Assembly (NCBI RefSeq): GCF_003751085.1
Contig: NZ_RJJY01000001.1
Coordinates: 5,580,001-5,644,000, forward strand
Reading direction: 5' to 3'
Source of the DNA: Micromonospora sp. Llam0
Lineage (GTDB): Bacteria > Actinomycetota > Actinomycetes > Mycobacteriales > Micromonosporaceae
DNA: 64,000 nt
Under the pieces are notes generated by a model. The model was not told where the DNA came from and made no database searches. It was given only the letters and a program-made list of their open reading frames with translations. The translations under genes and the position numbers were made by a program. Positions 36,871 to 44,933 of the stretch are shown piece by piece (the stretch's first letter is position 1; every line of letters starts with the position of its first letter).

Positions 36871-37324
36871 CCAGCCCACGCCACGACAGGACACCCCCGC
36901 CCGACCACGGCGACAGCGACAGCCGCCGCGCGGCGACTCCGGAGCGGTGACCATACAGGTGCTGTACATCGCGGTGATCGGGCTGCTGTTCGCCGCCGCC
37001 CTCTACGGCGGCGCCACCATCCTCGCGGCCCGGTCACACGGATACAGCCTCGCCCAGTCCGCCGCCCGCGCCGGCGCACAACACATCGACCTCGCGCACT
37101 ACCGCGCCACCGGACAGATACGCCTCGACCCCGGCCCCGCCGCGCAAGCCGCCAAGCAGTACCTCGCCGCCGCGGGCGCCACCGGAACCGTCGACACGGT
37201 CACCCTGGCCGAGATCACCGTGACCGCCACCAGCACCCAGGCCACCCCGGCGCTGCGGTCCTTCGGCTACGACACCGTCACCGTGACCTCCACCGCCTCG
37301 GCCACCGCCACCGCCACCGTCTGA
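36863..37324 (+). CDS. TadE-like pilin with Gln at the +5 position
   Basis: A 153-residue protein. A 24-residue Arg/Pro-rich leader ends in GDSG, followed by AVTIQVLYIAVIGLLFAAAL. The residue at +5 is Gln rather than the conserved Glu. The rest resembles the two preceding pseudopilins: an SAARAGAQHI helix and a Thr/Val-rich beta end. In type IV pilins that lack Glu5, the subunit often acts at the pilus tip; here that is only a suggestion. Confidence 0.78.
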   Translation: MPDQPTPRQDTPARPRRQRQPPRGDSGAVTIQVLYIAVIGLLFAAALYGGATILAARSHGYSLAQSAARAGAQHIDLAHYRATGQIRLDPGPAAQAAKQYLAAAGATGTVDTVTLAEITVTATSTQATPALRSFGYDTVTVTSTASATATATV

Positions 37325-37361
37325 ACAACCCCGCACCAGCCACGACACAGGGAGGACAGCG

Positions 37362-40300
37362 ATGCTGCTGACGCACCGGCTGGGCCGGACCGCCGTCCGC
37401 GCCGGCAGCGGCCTCGCCCTGCTCACCGTGACCGCCGGAGTCCCCACCGGCCTGGTGTTCTTCATCGGCTGGCCCCTTCCCCACGACCTGCCCACCACCT
37501 GGGATCAGATCGCGGCGATCCTCACCGGCGGGTTCCCCGACACCGCCGTGGTCGGCCTGCTCGCGGTCGCACTGTGGCTGGTCTGGGCATCGTTCTGTCA
37601 CGCCCTCGCCGTCGAAGTGGCCGCCGCCCGCCGGGGAAAGTCGGCACGACGGATCCGGCTGATCTCCCCGATGCAGGCCCTGGCCGCGCTGCTGGTCGCC
37701 GGACTCGCCGCCGGCCCCGCCGCCGCGTCCGTCGCCATCGTCACGCCGACACCAGCCCTCGCCCCCTACCTCGTCGAACCCGCCGCATCGCAGACCGGCC
37801 AGCCGGTTACCCCCCTCGCCGCCCGGACCGGCGACCACCACCCGGCGCCGTTCGTCGACGCCACCCCCCGGACACCGCCCGCTGCTCCGCCCGCCTCACC
37901 GACCAGCCTCGACGGTGTGCCCACCGACCTGCCCCGGTTCGCCCTCGCCGCGCACACCGGACCACTGACGGTCACCGCCGCCGGCACCCCGTACACCGTC
38001 ATCGTGCAACGCGGCGACACCCTGTGGGACCTCGCACAGGCATGGCTGGGCGACCCGCACCGCTGGACAGAGATCTACCAGCTCAACTCCGACCGCTACG
38101 ACGGCAACGGCCGCATCCACCCCGGCGAGGGCCGCATGCACGGCGGCGACCACATAGAGCCGACCTGGCAGCTGGTCCTGCCCGACGACGCGACCCCGCC
38201 CCCCACCGCGAAACCAGACACATACATCCCCCCGGCCACCACCGAGCCGGCCACCCCACCACCCGCCGGCACCACCCCGACGTCGCCGCCCACCACCCCA
38301 CACACCCCGACGCCGGCGGCCACCGCCCAACCACCCACCCCGGCCGAACCCACCATCGCGCCAGGTGACGACGGCGTGGTCGGCGACAACCCGAACCAGG
38401 CGAACCCGTCAGCCACCACGTCACCGACGCCGACCAGCGGCAACGCCACGACCAGCCCATCGGCGACGGCGACAGCCGACCCCGCACCGCCACGGACGGA
38501 CCGGCCGCCGCCAGGGGTGTCACTGACCGGAGACAGCTGGGTCGACCTCGGCCTCGCGCTCGCCATCGCCGCCGCCGCCACCGTGGTGTGGCGGCTACGC
38601 CGCCGCCGCTACACACCCCGCCCACCCAGCGCCCACACCCGGACAGACGACCCGGACCTGACGCCGCTACCCGACATCGTGACCAAAGTCCGCCGTGGCC
38701 TCCGCACCGCCACCCCGGACACCGACGACAGCCTGCACGACCTGCTCGACCACACCGTCGACACCGACGAGGACGACAACCCCATCGACGAAGACCCGTC
38801 CACCGACAACGATCAGACCGACGACGACCTCGCCGCCGACGGTCAGGCCGACGAGCCAGAGCCGGCCGAACCGACGCCGCTGAACCTGCCCGCCCTCGGC
38901 AACCCGATGCTCACCGCGTGGCCACCCGCCGGTCTGGGCCTGACCGGCCCCGGAGCCGAGGCCGCGGCGCGCGGCTTCCTCACCACCGCGCTCGCCGCCG
39001 GCAGCATCGACGACCCCCACGGGCGCAGCAGCGTCGTACTGCCCGCCGCCACCCTCGCCACCCTGCTCGGCGCCGCCGCCGTCAACGTGCCCGACACACC
39101 CCGGCTCACCGTGACCGGAAACCTCACCGAGACCCTCGAACTGCTGGAAGAACAGACACTGCACCGCACCCGCCTGCTGTACGGGCACGAGGTCGACACC
39201 GTCACGCAACTACGCGACGCCGACCCACACGAGGAACCACTGCCACCGATCCTGCTGCTCGCCGACGCCACCGTCCCACACGAACGGGCCCGCATCGCCG
39301 CCCTACTCGCCCAGGGACAACGCCTGGACATCCACGGAGTCCTACTCGGAACGTGGCCCGACGGCAACACCGTCGTCGTGGCCGGCGACGGCACCACCAG
39401 CCCCGCCGAAGGCGAAGGCTCGCGGCACGGCAGCCACCCCGCCGACATCGGCCGCCTCACCGTCATCACCGCCGCCGAGACAGCCGCGCTGCTAACCACC
39501 CTCGCCGAATCCCACACCGGCCTACCCCAGCCGCCGGCACCCGCCGAACAGCAGCCCCACATCCATGCCACCACCACCGGGCCCGCGACGCCCACAGACC
39601 ACCACAAGCCCGCTACCGGTCCCGCCCCGGACCCCGACACCGCCACCAGCCCTGATCAGCTTCCCGGCGTCACACCAGGCCCGGACACCACCCGGGCCCC
39701 GACGGTCGAGGCGCACACGACCAGTCCGAACAGCGCCGCAGCGGCAGCCGCCCGGCCCGACGGCGACGACGACGGCCAGGACCTGGACGACCACGAAACC
39801 GATGACGTCACCGACGGACCCGGCGTCGTCGCGGTGCAGGTCCTCGGCCGGCCGACCATCGTCGGCGCCGACCCCGACCAGCCGCTGCGCGCCAAGGCCC
39901 TGGAACTGCTGGTGTACCTGATCGCCCGCGACGGCGGCGCCACCGTCGACGCCATGAAAGAGGACCTGGTACCCGACGCCACCGTCTCCAAGGCACCCCA
40001 CCGCATCCACACCTACGTCTACGCCCTGCGCCTGGCCCTCAAACGCACCGGCGGAAGGGCCACCTACATCACCCACCCACGCCACCGGTACCTCCTCAAC
40101 CGCGACACCCTCGACGTCGACCTGTGGCGCATGCGCGAGGCGCTGGCCGATGCCGGCACCGCCACCGGCGACGCCCGGATCGCGGCGCTACGACGAGCGG
40201 TCGCCACCTACCACGGCCCGTTCGCCGACGGAACCCGCTACGAGTGGGCCGAACCGTACCGGGAGGCCATACGCCGACAGGCCCTCGACGCCCACCTCAC

Positions 40301-40577
40301 CCTCGCCGACGCGCTACGCGACCAACCGGACGAGGCCCTCACCGTGCTCGACGCCGCCATCGCCCACGACCCCTACGCCGAACAGCTCTACCAGGCGGCG
40401 ATGCGCCGCCACGCCGACCTCAACGACATCGACGCGATCACCGCCCGGCTCACGGAGCTGACCCGCCGCCTGGAAGAACTCGACGTCGAACCCACCGACG
40501 ACACCAGCGAACTCGCCGCCACCCTCACCGACGACATACGTCGCCGCGCCCGCCGCGCCCCAGGCACCGCCCCATGA
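37362..40577 (+). CDS. Membrane-anchored LysM and BTAD transcriptional regulator
   Basis: A 1071-residue protein preceded by GGGAGG. Three membrane helices lie within residues 12-130 (LALLTVTAGVPTGLVFFI, VVGLLAVALWLVWASF, ALAALLVAGLAAG). A LysM domain follows at about 207-270 (YTVIVQRGDTLWDLAQAWLG), then a long Pro/Thr-rich linker, and a fourth helix at 393-412 (LGLALAIAAAATVVW). The second half, on the opposite face, ends in an OmpR-like winged helix (about 823-905, RAKALELLVYLIARDGG) and a BTAD helical-repeat domain to about 1065. This layout puts a cell-wall-binding module outside and a DNA-binding module inside, so it may sense wall or pilus status and regulate the locus (inference). Confidence 0.85.
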   Translation: MLLTHRLGRTAVRAGSGLALLTVTAGVPTGLVFFIGWPLPHDLPTTWDQIAAILTGGFPDTAVVGLLAVALWLVWASFCHALAVEVAAARRGKSARRIRLISPMQALAALLVAGLAAGPAAASVAIVTPTPALAPYLVEPAASQTGQPVTPLAARTGDHHPAPFVDATPRTPPAAPPASPTSLDGVPTDLPRFALAAHTGPLTVTAAGTPYTVIVQRGDTLWDLAQAWLGDPHRWTEIYQLNSDRYDGNGRIHPGEGRMHGGDHIEPTWQLVLPDDATPPPTAKPDTYIPPATTEPATPPPAGTTPTSPPTTPHTPTPAATAQPPTPAEPTIAPGDDGVVGDNPNQANPSATTSPTPTSGNATTSPSATATADPAPPRTDRPPPGVSLTGDSWVDLGLALAIAAAATVVWRLRRRRYTPRPPSAHTRTDDPDLTPLPDIVTKVRRGLRTATPDTDDSLHDLLDHTVDTDEDDNPIDEDPSTDNDQTDDDLAADGQADEPEPAEPTPLNLPALGNPMLTAWPPAGLGLTGPGAEAAARGFLTTALAAGSIDDPHGRSSVVLPAATLATLLGAAAVNVPDTPRLTVTGNLTETLELLEEQTLHRTRLLYGHEVDTVTQLRDADPHEEPLPPILLLADATVPHERARIAALLAQGQRLDIHGVLLGTWPDGNTVVVAGDGTTSPAEGEGSRHGSHPADIGRLTVITAAETAALLTTLAESHTGLPQPPAPAEQQPHIHATTTGPATPTDHHKPATGPAPDPDTATSPDQLPGVTPGPDTTRAPTVEAHTTSPNSAAAAAARPDGDDDGQDLDDHETDDVTDGPGVVAVQVLGRPTIVGADPDQPLRAKALELLVYLIARDGGATVDAMKEDLVPDATVSKAPHRIHTYVYALRLALKRTGGRATYITHPRHRYLLNRDTLDVDLWRMREALADAGTATGDARIAALRRAVATYHGPFADGTRYEWAEPYREAIRRQALDAHLTLADALRDQPDEALTVLDAAIAHDPYAEQLYQAAMRRHADLNDIDAITARLTELTRRLEELDVEPTDDTSELAATLTDDIRRRARRAPGTAP

Positions 40578-41557
40578 CCACAGCGATCCCGCCCACCGAC
40601 GCCCGACCGCGGCAAACCGAACCTCCGACCGACACACCGGCCACCGTCCGCAGCCTCAAACGCATTCGTTGGGCGGTCCGAGCCACCCTGATCCTCGGTG
40701 TGGTCGCCTCCGTAGCCGCAAACGTCCTACACGCCCAACCCCACCCGATCAGCCAGACCATCGCCGCCTGGCCACCCGTGGCGCTACTGCTCACCGTCGA
40801 ACTGATCTCCCGCGTCCCAGTCCACCGCAAACTCCTGGCCGCCGCACGGCTGATCGCCACCACCGCCATCGCCGGCATCGCCGCATGGGTGTCCTACTGG
40901 CACATGGCCGGCGTCGCCTCCCGCTACGGCGAGACCGGCCTATCGGCCTACCTACTACCCATCTCAGTAGACGGTCTCATCGTCGTCGCCAGCATCAGCC
41001 TGGTCGAACTATCGGCACGGCTCCAACTCGCCCAACCCACCCCAGCGGCGACGCCACCCACACCACACACGGAAAAAGCGGAGCCACCACCCGCAAAGCA
41101 GAAGGCAGCGACGGCGCTCGTCAACCGGCCCGACAACCTTACGAACAGTGCACTGGCAGCCGACATCGCCAACGGCGACCCACCACCGGCGGATCCCGCC
41201 GACCACACACCGAACGACCAGCCCAACCCCGCAGGCAACCCCGACACGGCTACACACGACCCCGACAGCGAACAGAATTCCGCCGACGCTGACACCGACG
41301 AACCACATCACGGGAACGACAGCGAAAGCCCAGGCGACGAGGCCCGACAGCGGCGACGCCGCGGCACCACTAGAAGAGCCGTCATCGACGCCTACCGTGA
41401 AGACCCCACCCAGCATCCGACCGCCATCGCGGAGACGGTCGGCACGTCCGAACGCACGGTACGCCGCTACCTCGACGAGTTCCGCACCATCCCTGGCAAG
41501 AACTCCCCGAACGGCACCAACGGGGCGCAGCACACCCACAACGGCAACGCGCGGTAA
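40574..41557 (+). CDS. DUF2637 (SpdA-like) membrane protein with C-terminal HTH
   Basis: A 327-residue protein, ATG overlapping the previous TGA. Residues about 30-150 hold four hydrophobic helices (ATLILGVVASVAANVL, WPPVALLLTVELI, IATTAIAGIAAWVSY, LLPISVDGLIVVAS), the DUF2637 pattern of plasmid-spread proteins of Streptomyces. A long acidic Pro-rich linker follows, then a helix-turn-helix at about 258-300 (HPTAIAETVGTSERTVRRYL). In actinomycete conjugative elements such proteins aid plasmid spread between mycelial compartments. Its position as last gene of the pilus operon links the pilus locus to mobile-element biology. Confidence 0.82.
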   Translation: MTTAIPPTDARPRQTEPPTDTPATVRSLKRIRWAVRATLILGVVASVAANVLHAQPHPISQTIAAWPPVALLLTVELISRVPVHRKLLAAARLIATTAIAGIAAWVSYWHMAGVASRYGETGLSAYLLPISVDGLIVVASISLVELSARLQLAQPTPAATPPTPHTEKAEPPPAKQKAATALVNRPDNLTNSALAADIANGDPPPADPADHTPNDQPNPAGNPDTATHDPDSEQNSADADTDEPHHGNDSESPGDEARQRRRRGTTRRAVIDAYREDPTQHPTAIAETVGTSERTVRRYLDEFRTIPGKNSPNGTNGAQHTHNGNAR

Positions 41558-42264
41558 CCCACACACGCGACGAAAAACCCGCTGGACGGCCGGGCGGTGA
41601 TCTGAGCCGTCCCTACATCGCGACAGGACGTGCCGCGGAAAAACCCCGTCCGGAAACGCAAAAGGAGCCAGGGCTCTTTTCTCTCGCCGCATGGGCCCCA
41701 TCGACTTGGATCGCAGCCAGTGCAGGGCCCGTCGCCGCGGGACGCAGACTGAACTCCGCGTGGCGTGCACTTGCAGCCGTACTTACCTCTGTACTCGGAC
41801 CTGCACGCCGACCGGTGTTCCTGACGTGAGTAGTCGATGCGGAGGTGCTTCCCGCATGGCGGTTGGGGCGGACCCGGCTCGTGCGTGGGTGCCAGACGCC
41901 GACCGGGTTGGCTCTGCGACGATTCAGGCTCGGCTCCAGCACGGATCGAGTCGTGCTTCAAGCCCGATTCCATAGGCGCAGGTCGGCAGCGGCGGCTTTC
42001 AGGATGATTTGCCGGTGGCGGCCCATGACCGGGTTGGCTGTGAGGCGGGTTGAGGTCTGTGCGGTGTCCCTCCTGACGGATGGGCAGGAGGTGGCCCGCC
42101 GTGGGGCGCGGGCCACCTCCCGGGTGTGGAACGGGTCGGTCGCCGCTGGGTGCCACGGGCGGGGCGGTCGGTGGATCGAGACCGAGCGGTGGCCGCCGCG
42201 AAGGCGTGGTGTCGGTCAGCTCCGCGAGACGCCCGTGGAAGCGGATGGAGCGGGGGGTGTCTGC
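41558..42264. other. Convergent intergenic region between the pilus operon and the minus-strand cluster
   Basis: About 700 bases. Open frames exist but have shadow-like composition. Besides the hairpin at 41661-41682 I see no gene, RNA or repeat I can support. Confidence 0.55.
41661..41682 (+). terminator. Candidate terminator after the pilus operon
   Basis: AAAAGGAGC and GCTCTTTT pair around CAGG with one bulged G, ending in a T-run. It lies about 105 bases after the DUF2637 stop. A-tract and T-run on both sides mean it could act in both directions. Confidence 0.4.
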
Positions 42265-42630
42265 CTACAGGGGTGGAGTGGCCGGGCGCATGGCCAGAAC
42301 GCCGAGTTCGGCGAGTGTGGCGGTGAGGGTGCGTGCCTGGTCGATGGCGGTTTGCCGTTGGTCGTGCAGGGTCAGCGAGATCGTGGCCAGTGCGGTGGTG
42401 ATCAGCTCCTCGTCGTCGGTGAGGCCGCCGTGGCCGTGGGCGGTGTCGAGGATGTCGTTGAGGTCCTGCTGGTGTGCGCGGATCAGGGAGTCGGCGAAGG
42501 CGGCGGTCGCGGCGGCGGTGATGAGGGCGACGACGGGTGGGGCGTGCACGTGGTGGTGGAGTGCGGTCCAGTTGACGGTGGCGCCGATCTCGGCGGCGAG
42601 GTCGTCGACGGCCTGGGTAATTTCGTTCAT
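42265..42630 (-). CDS. Small alpha-helical protein of unknown function
   Basis: A 121-residue protein, ATG overlapping the stop of the DUF4262 gene upstream. The sequence is mostly amphipathic helix (ITQAVDDLAAEIG, ALITAAATAAFADSLIRAH, IDQARTLTATLAELG) with a short His/Gly-rich turn and no catalytic motif. Last gene of the long minus-strand cluster. Not recognised. Confidence 0.65.
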   Translation of the reverse strand: MNEITQAVDDLAAEIGATVNWTALHHHVHAPPVVALITAAATAAFADSLIRAHQQDLNDILDTAHGHGGLTDDEELITTALATISLTLHDQRQTAIDQARTLTATLAELGVLAMRPATPPL

Positions 42631-43091
42631 GGCTGGTGGGGGCGGCCGAGCAGGGGTTGGACCCAGGTGGGGTATCCGTAGCCGTCGTCCCAGGGGAACC
42701 GGCCGTGCCGGTTGGGCCAGACGATCTGCTGCAGGCGGACGCGGTGGCTGCCGTAGAGGGCGAAGGCGGTGCCGGGGTGCAGGGCGTCGGTGGCGGGGCC
42801 GGAGACGATGACCGTGTCGTAGTCGGCGATCAGGTCGCTGACGTGTTGGCCGTGGGTGAAGCGTTCGGCGCGGTCGTAGACCCTCCCGGCGGCGGTGTTC
42901 AGGATTGCGTGGGCGATGTAGGGGTCGAGACCGGCGATGACCAGTTCCGGGTAGCCGTGGCGGGTGAGGCCGACGGTGTAGGCGAACGGACCCCCGTCGC
43001 CGTCGTTGTCGGGGAGGACGGCGGTCACGGCCCAGCCGAACTTGTCGATCTGCTGCTGTTGGTTGCGCAGGATGGGGTCGAGGGACGGCAT
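42627..43091 (-). CDS. DUF4262 domain protein
   Basis: A 154-residue protein from the ATG at 43091, which has AAAGGA upstream; the frame continues upstream only into a decayed gene. The DUF4262 pattern is clear: IDKFGWAVTAVLPD, then FAYTVGLTRHGYPELVIAGL, then a GQHVSDL segment and a C-terminal Trp-Pro-rich end. Function of the family is unknown. Translationally coupled to the next small gene. Confidence 0.8.
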   Translation of the reverse strand: MPSLDPILRNQQQQIDKFGWAVTAVLPDNDGDGGPFAYTVGLTRHGYPELVIAGLDPYIAHAILNTAAGRVYDRAERFTHGQHVSDLIADYDTVIVSGPATDALHPGTAFALYGSHRVRLQQIVWPNRHGRFPWDDGYGYPTWVQPLLGRPHQP

Positions 43092-43104
43092 CGCGGTGTT
43101 CCTT

Positions 43105-43403
43105 TCATTTGTTGGTCTGCTGGCGAGGATGGAGACGGTGTCGCCGGGCAGGAGCGGGGTCCGTCGGGTCCGTTGATGTGCTGGTGGATCCGGATGCGGT
43201 ACCGGCGGCCGTATGCGTCGTGGAGGTGATGTCAGTGGCCTTTGTCGAGGAACGGACCCGGTGGCGCCATGTCGGTTCGCCGGTGGGCGGCGGGTGTTCG
43301 TCGGGCGGCATGACGACGCGGGCGTGGTGGTTGCCTTGGCGCGGTTCAGGCGGTGTCCGGCAGCGCGGTCGAGGGTGAGGGTTGTGCTGTGCGATGGGGA
43401 CAC
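43105..43403 (-). pseudogene. Decayed paralog of the C-terminal part of the 56.5-kb orphan gene
   Basis: Read in three minus-strand frames, this stretch gives segments that align in order with the end of the intact protein at 56495-57535: LTLDRAAGHR, RVVMPPDEH, WRHRVR, FLDKGH, LHDAYGRRYRIRIHQHINGPDG and LLPGDTVSILA against WHYRVRF, VVKGHW, LHDKDGNPYRIWIHAYIKGP and LLHGEKVAVLA. A TGA replaces the Trp codon after KGH, and at least two frameshifts separate the segments. So a second copy of this gene existed here and has decayed. Confidence 0.6.
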
Positions 43404-43448
43404 GCGGGAAGGTCGGGCGTGTATGTGCTGCCCGGGAGGGCACGGCGG

Positions 43449-44207
43449 TTATGGTCTCGGTGGTTCATTGGCGGTGTCGGCCTGTGCGGATTCCGGTTGC
43501 TCGCCCGGCGGGTCGACTTCGATGAATCCCCATAGTCGGCCGATGACTTGCAGTGCTTGGCTGGTGTAGCCGTCGGCGAAGCCGCGGCAGATCGCGGGTT
43601 GCGCGTTCGGGTAGAGGTAGTGCGGCAGGGTGGAGTGGCAGACGACGTAGGTCCCTGCGGCGAGTGTCTCGGCGAGCAGGTCCCGTAGCCGGCCCTCCTG
43701 TAGATGCATCGGGTTGCCGGGCTTGAAGATGCAGGTGGCGCATTGCCGCGACAGCATGCGGCTTTTGCCGAGCACGGGGTCGCCGACGCTGGCGCCTGGC
43801 ACGACCGGGCTGCCGCGCTCAGGTGTGTCGTCGGTCGTGCGCCGTCGCTGTGCGGCGGGTCGGGCGGGACTCTCGTAGTCGGCCGAGGTCGGGCGGTGGC
43901 AGGACTTGCAGTAGGAGGTGGTGTCGTCGCAGGAGGTCGCCGCGCCACAGCAGTGGGTCATTCGCACCGGTCCCAGGACGTCGTCGACGCGGTAGGGGTA
44001 GCCGTCTGCGTCGATCGGGTACGGCTGGATGATCTGCGTGGTGCTGCTCGCGCGTGGGCCCTGCGGGCAGGTGAGGTTGTCGGTGTCGTAGACGGTGGCG
44101 TGCTGGTAGTCCTCCCAGCGTCCGGTGGTGGCGTTCCAGTAGCGCAGGGCGGGCAGGTGGTCGTCGGGGTGTGGCGGGGTGGTGGCCTGGATGATGTGGG
44201 CGGTCAC
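43449..44207 (-). CDS. Cys-rich orphan protein with zinc-ribbon-like motifs
   Basis: A 252-residue protein with a GTG start and AAGGAAA upstream. Two Cys clusters are visible: CC, C and YCKSCHRP around residue 95, and in the second half CATCIFKPGNPMHL, VVCHSTLP and ICRGFADGY. The second cluster with its KPG and CHSTLP blocks is a conserved actinomycete hypothetical family found on mobile elements. Metal binding is likely; the function is unknown. Confidence 0.72.
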   Translation of the reverse strand: MTAHIIQATTPPHPDDHLPALRYWNATTGRWEDYQHATVYDTDNLTCPQGPRASSTTQIIQPYPIDADGYPYRVDDVLGPVRMTHCCGAATSCDDTTSYCKSCHRPTSADYESPARPAAQRRRTTDDTPERGSPVVPGASVGDPVLGKSRMLSRQCATCIFKPGNPMHLQEGRLRDLLAETLAAGTYVVCHSTLPHYLYPNAQPAICRGFADGYTSQALQVIGRLWGFIEVDPPGEQPESAQADTANEPPRP

Positions 44208-44278
44208 GTCGTTTCCTTGGGATAGCAGGGCCTGGTGGGACCGGTGGCAGGCGGGATGCGTGTCAGGAGCGGCGGCTG

Positions 44279-44300
44279 GAGCGCTGTTCGCGGAGCGCTC
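44279..44300 (-). terminator. Candidate hairpin terminator
   Basis: GAGCGCT and AGCGCTC form a perfect 7-bp stem around an 8-base loop, about 140 bases downstream of the small gene ending at 44437 and upstream of the Cys-rich gene start. No T-run. Confidence 0.35.
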
Positions 44301-44436
44301 GTCGTTCGCGTTGGGTTGGCTGCGCGGGTTGGTCGACCCGTCGGGCTGCCCGCTGGGGCGGTCGCCGCGTTCGGTGTGTGCGGGGTGGAGTCAAGCCGTG
44401 TGCCGTTGCACCTACCGGGTCGGCTGCGGTTCCTGT

Positions 44437-44634
44437 TCAGCGGTCGGGCAGGTCAGCGACCTGGTCGTCATCCTCGACGGGGCTCAGCGTGATCGTGCGG
44501 CGCCAGTGTCGGACCGTGTCGATTTCGCACGCGTCCTCGATCTCCGAACAGGTGAACTCCACTGTGGCGTCGAGCGTCTCTGGGTCCTGCTCGCCGAGTT
44601 GGACGAGCGCGGCGATCAGGTTGCGGGCGTTCAC
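44437..44634 (-). CDS. Small acidic orphan protein, possibly frameshifted at its N-terminus
   Basis: Started at the GTG at 44634 it has 65 residues, including LIAALVQLGEQDPETLDATVEF and CSEIEDACEIDTV. A 28-codon frame from ATG 44717 (MSTNLLPDPPPVARLLTANAE) ends at a TGA overlapping this GTG. That frame looks like the natural N-terminus of the same protein, so either two coupled peptides are made or one base has been gained or lost. Not recognised. Confidence 0.5.
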   Translation of the reverse strand: MNARNLIAALVQLGEQDPETLDATVEFTCSEIEDACEIDTVRHWRRTITLSPVEDDDQVADLPDR

Positions 44635-44933
44635 CGCGAGTTCCGCATGATCGACTCGGCGTTGGCGGTCAGGAGACGGGCCACCGGTGGAGGATCCGGG
44701 AGCAGGTTGGTGGACATGGTGGGTGTTCCATTTCTCGCGGCAGGGGGTTGGTAGGAGGGGTTGGGGCCGTTGACGGCCACCCGTGGCCCGCTGGCGGCGG
44801 GCCGGTTGCGGTGTGGCCGTCGACGGCGCGTTGGGCAGGTGTTGGGTGGATCTGATGGCTCGGTGTCGCCGGGGCCGTCTGGCTGCTTGTGGTTCTTGAT
44901 GGTCTTGGTGCGTCGCGGCCGGGGCGGTGGTGG

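Noticed and set aside
41467..42156. 229-codon minus-strand frame after the pilus operon
   Set aside because: Crosses the DUF2637 gene end and the terminator and has no ribosome site; composition unlike a protein.
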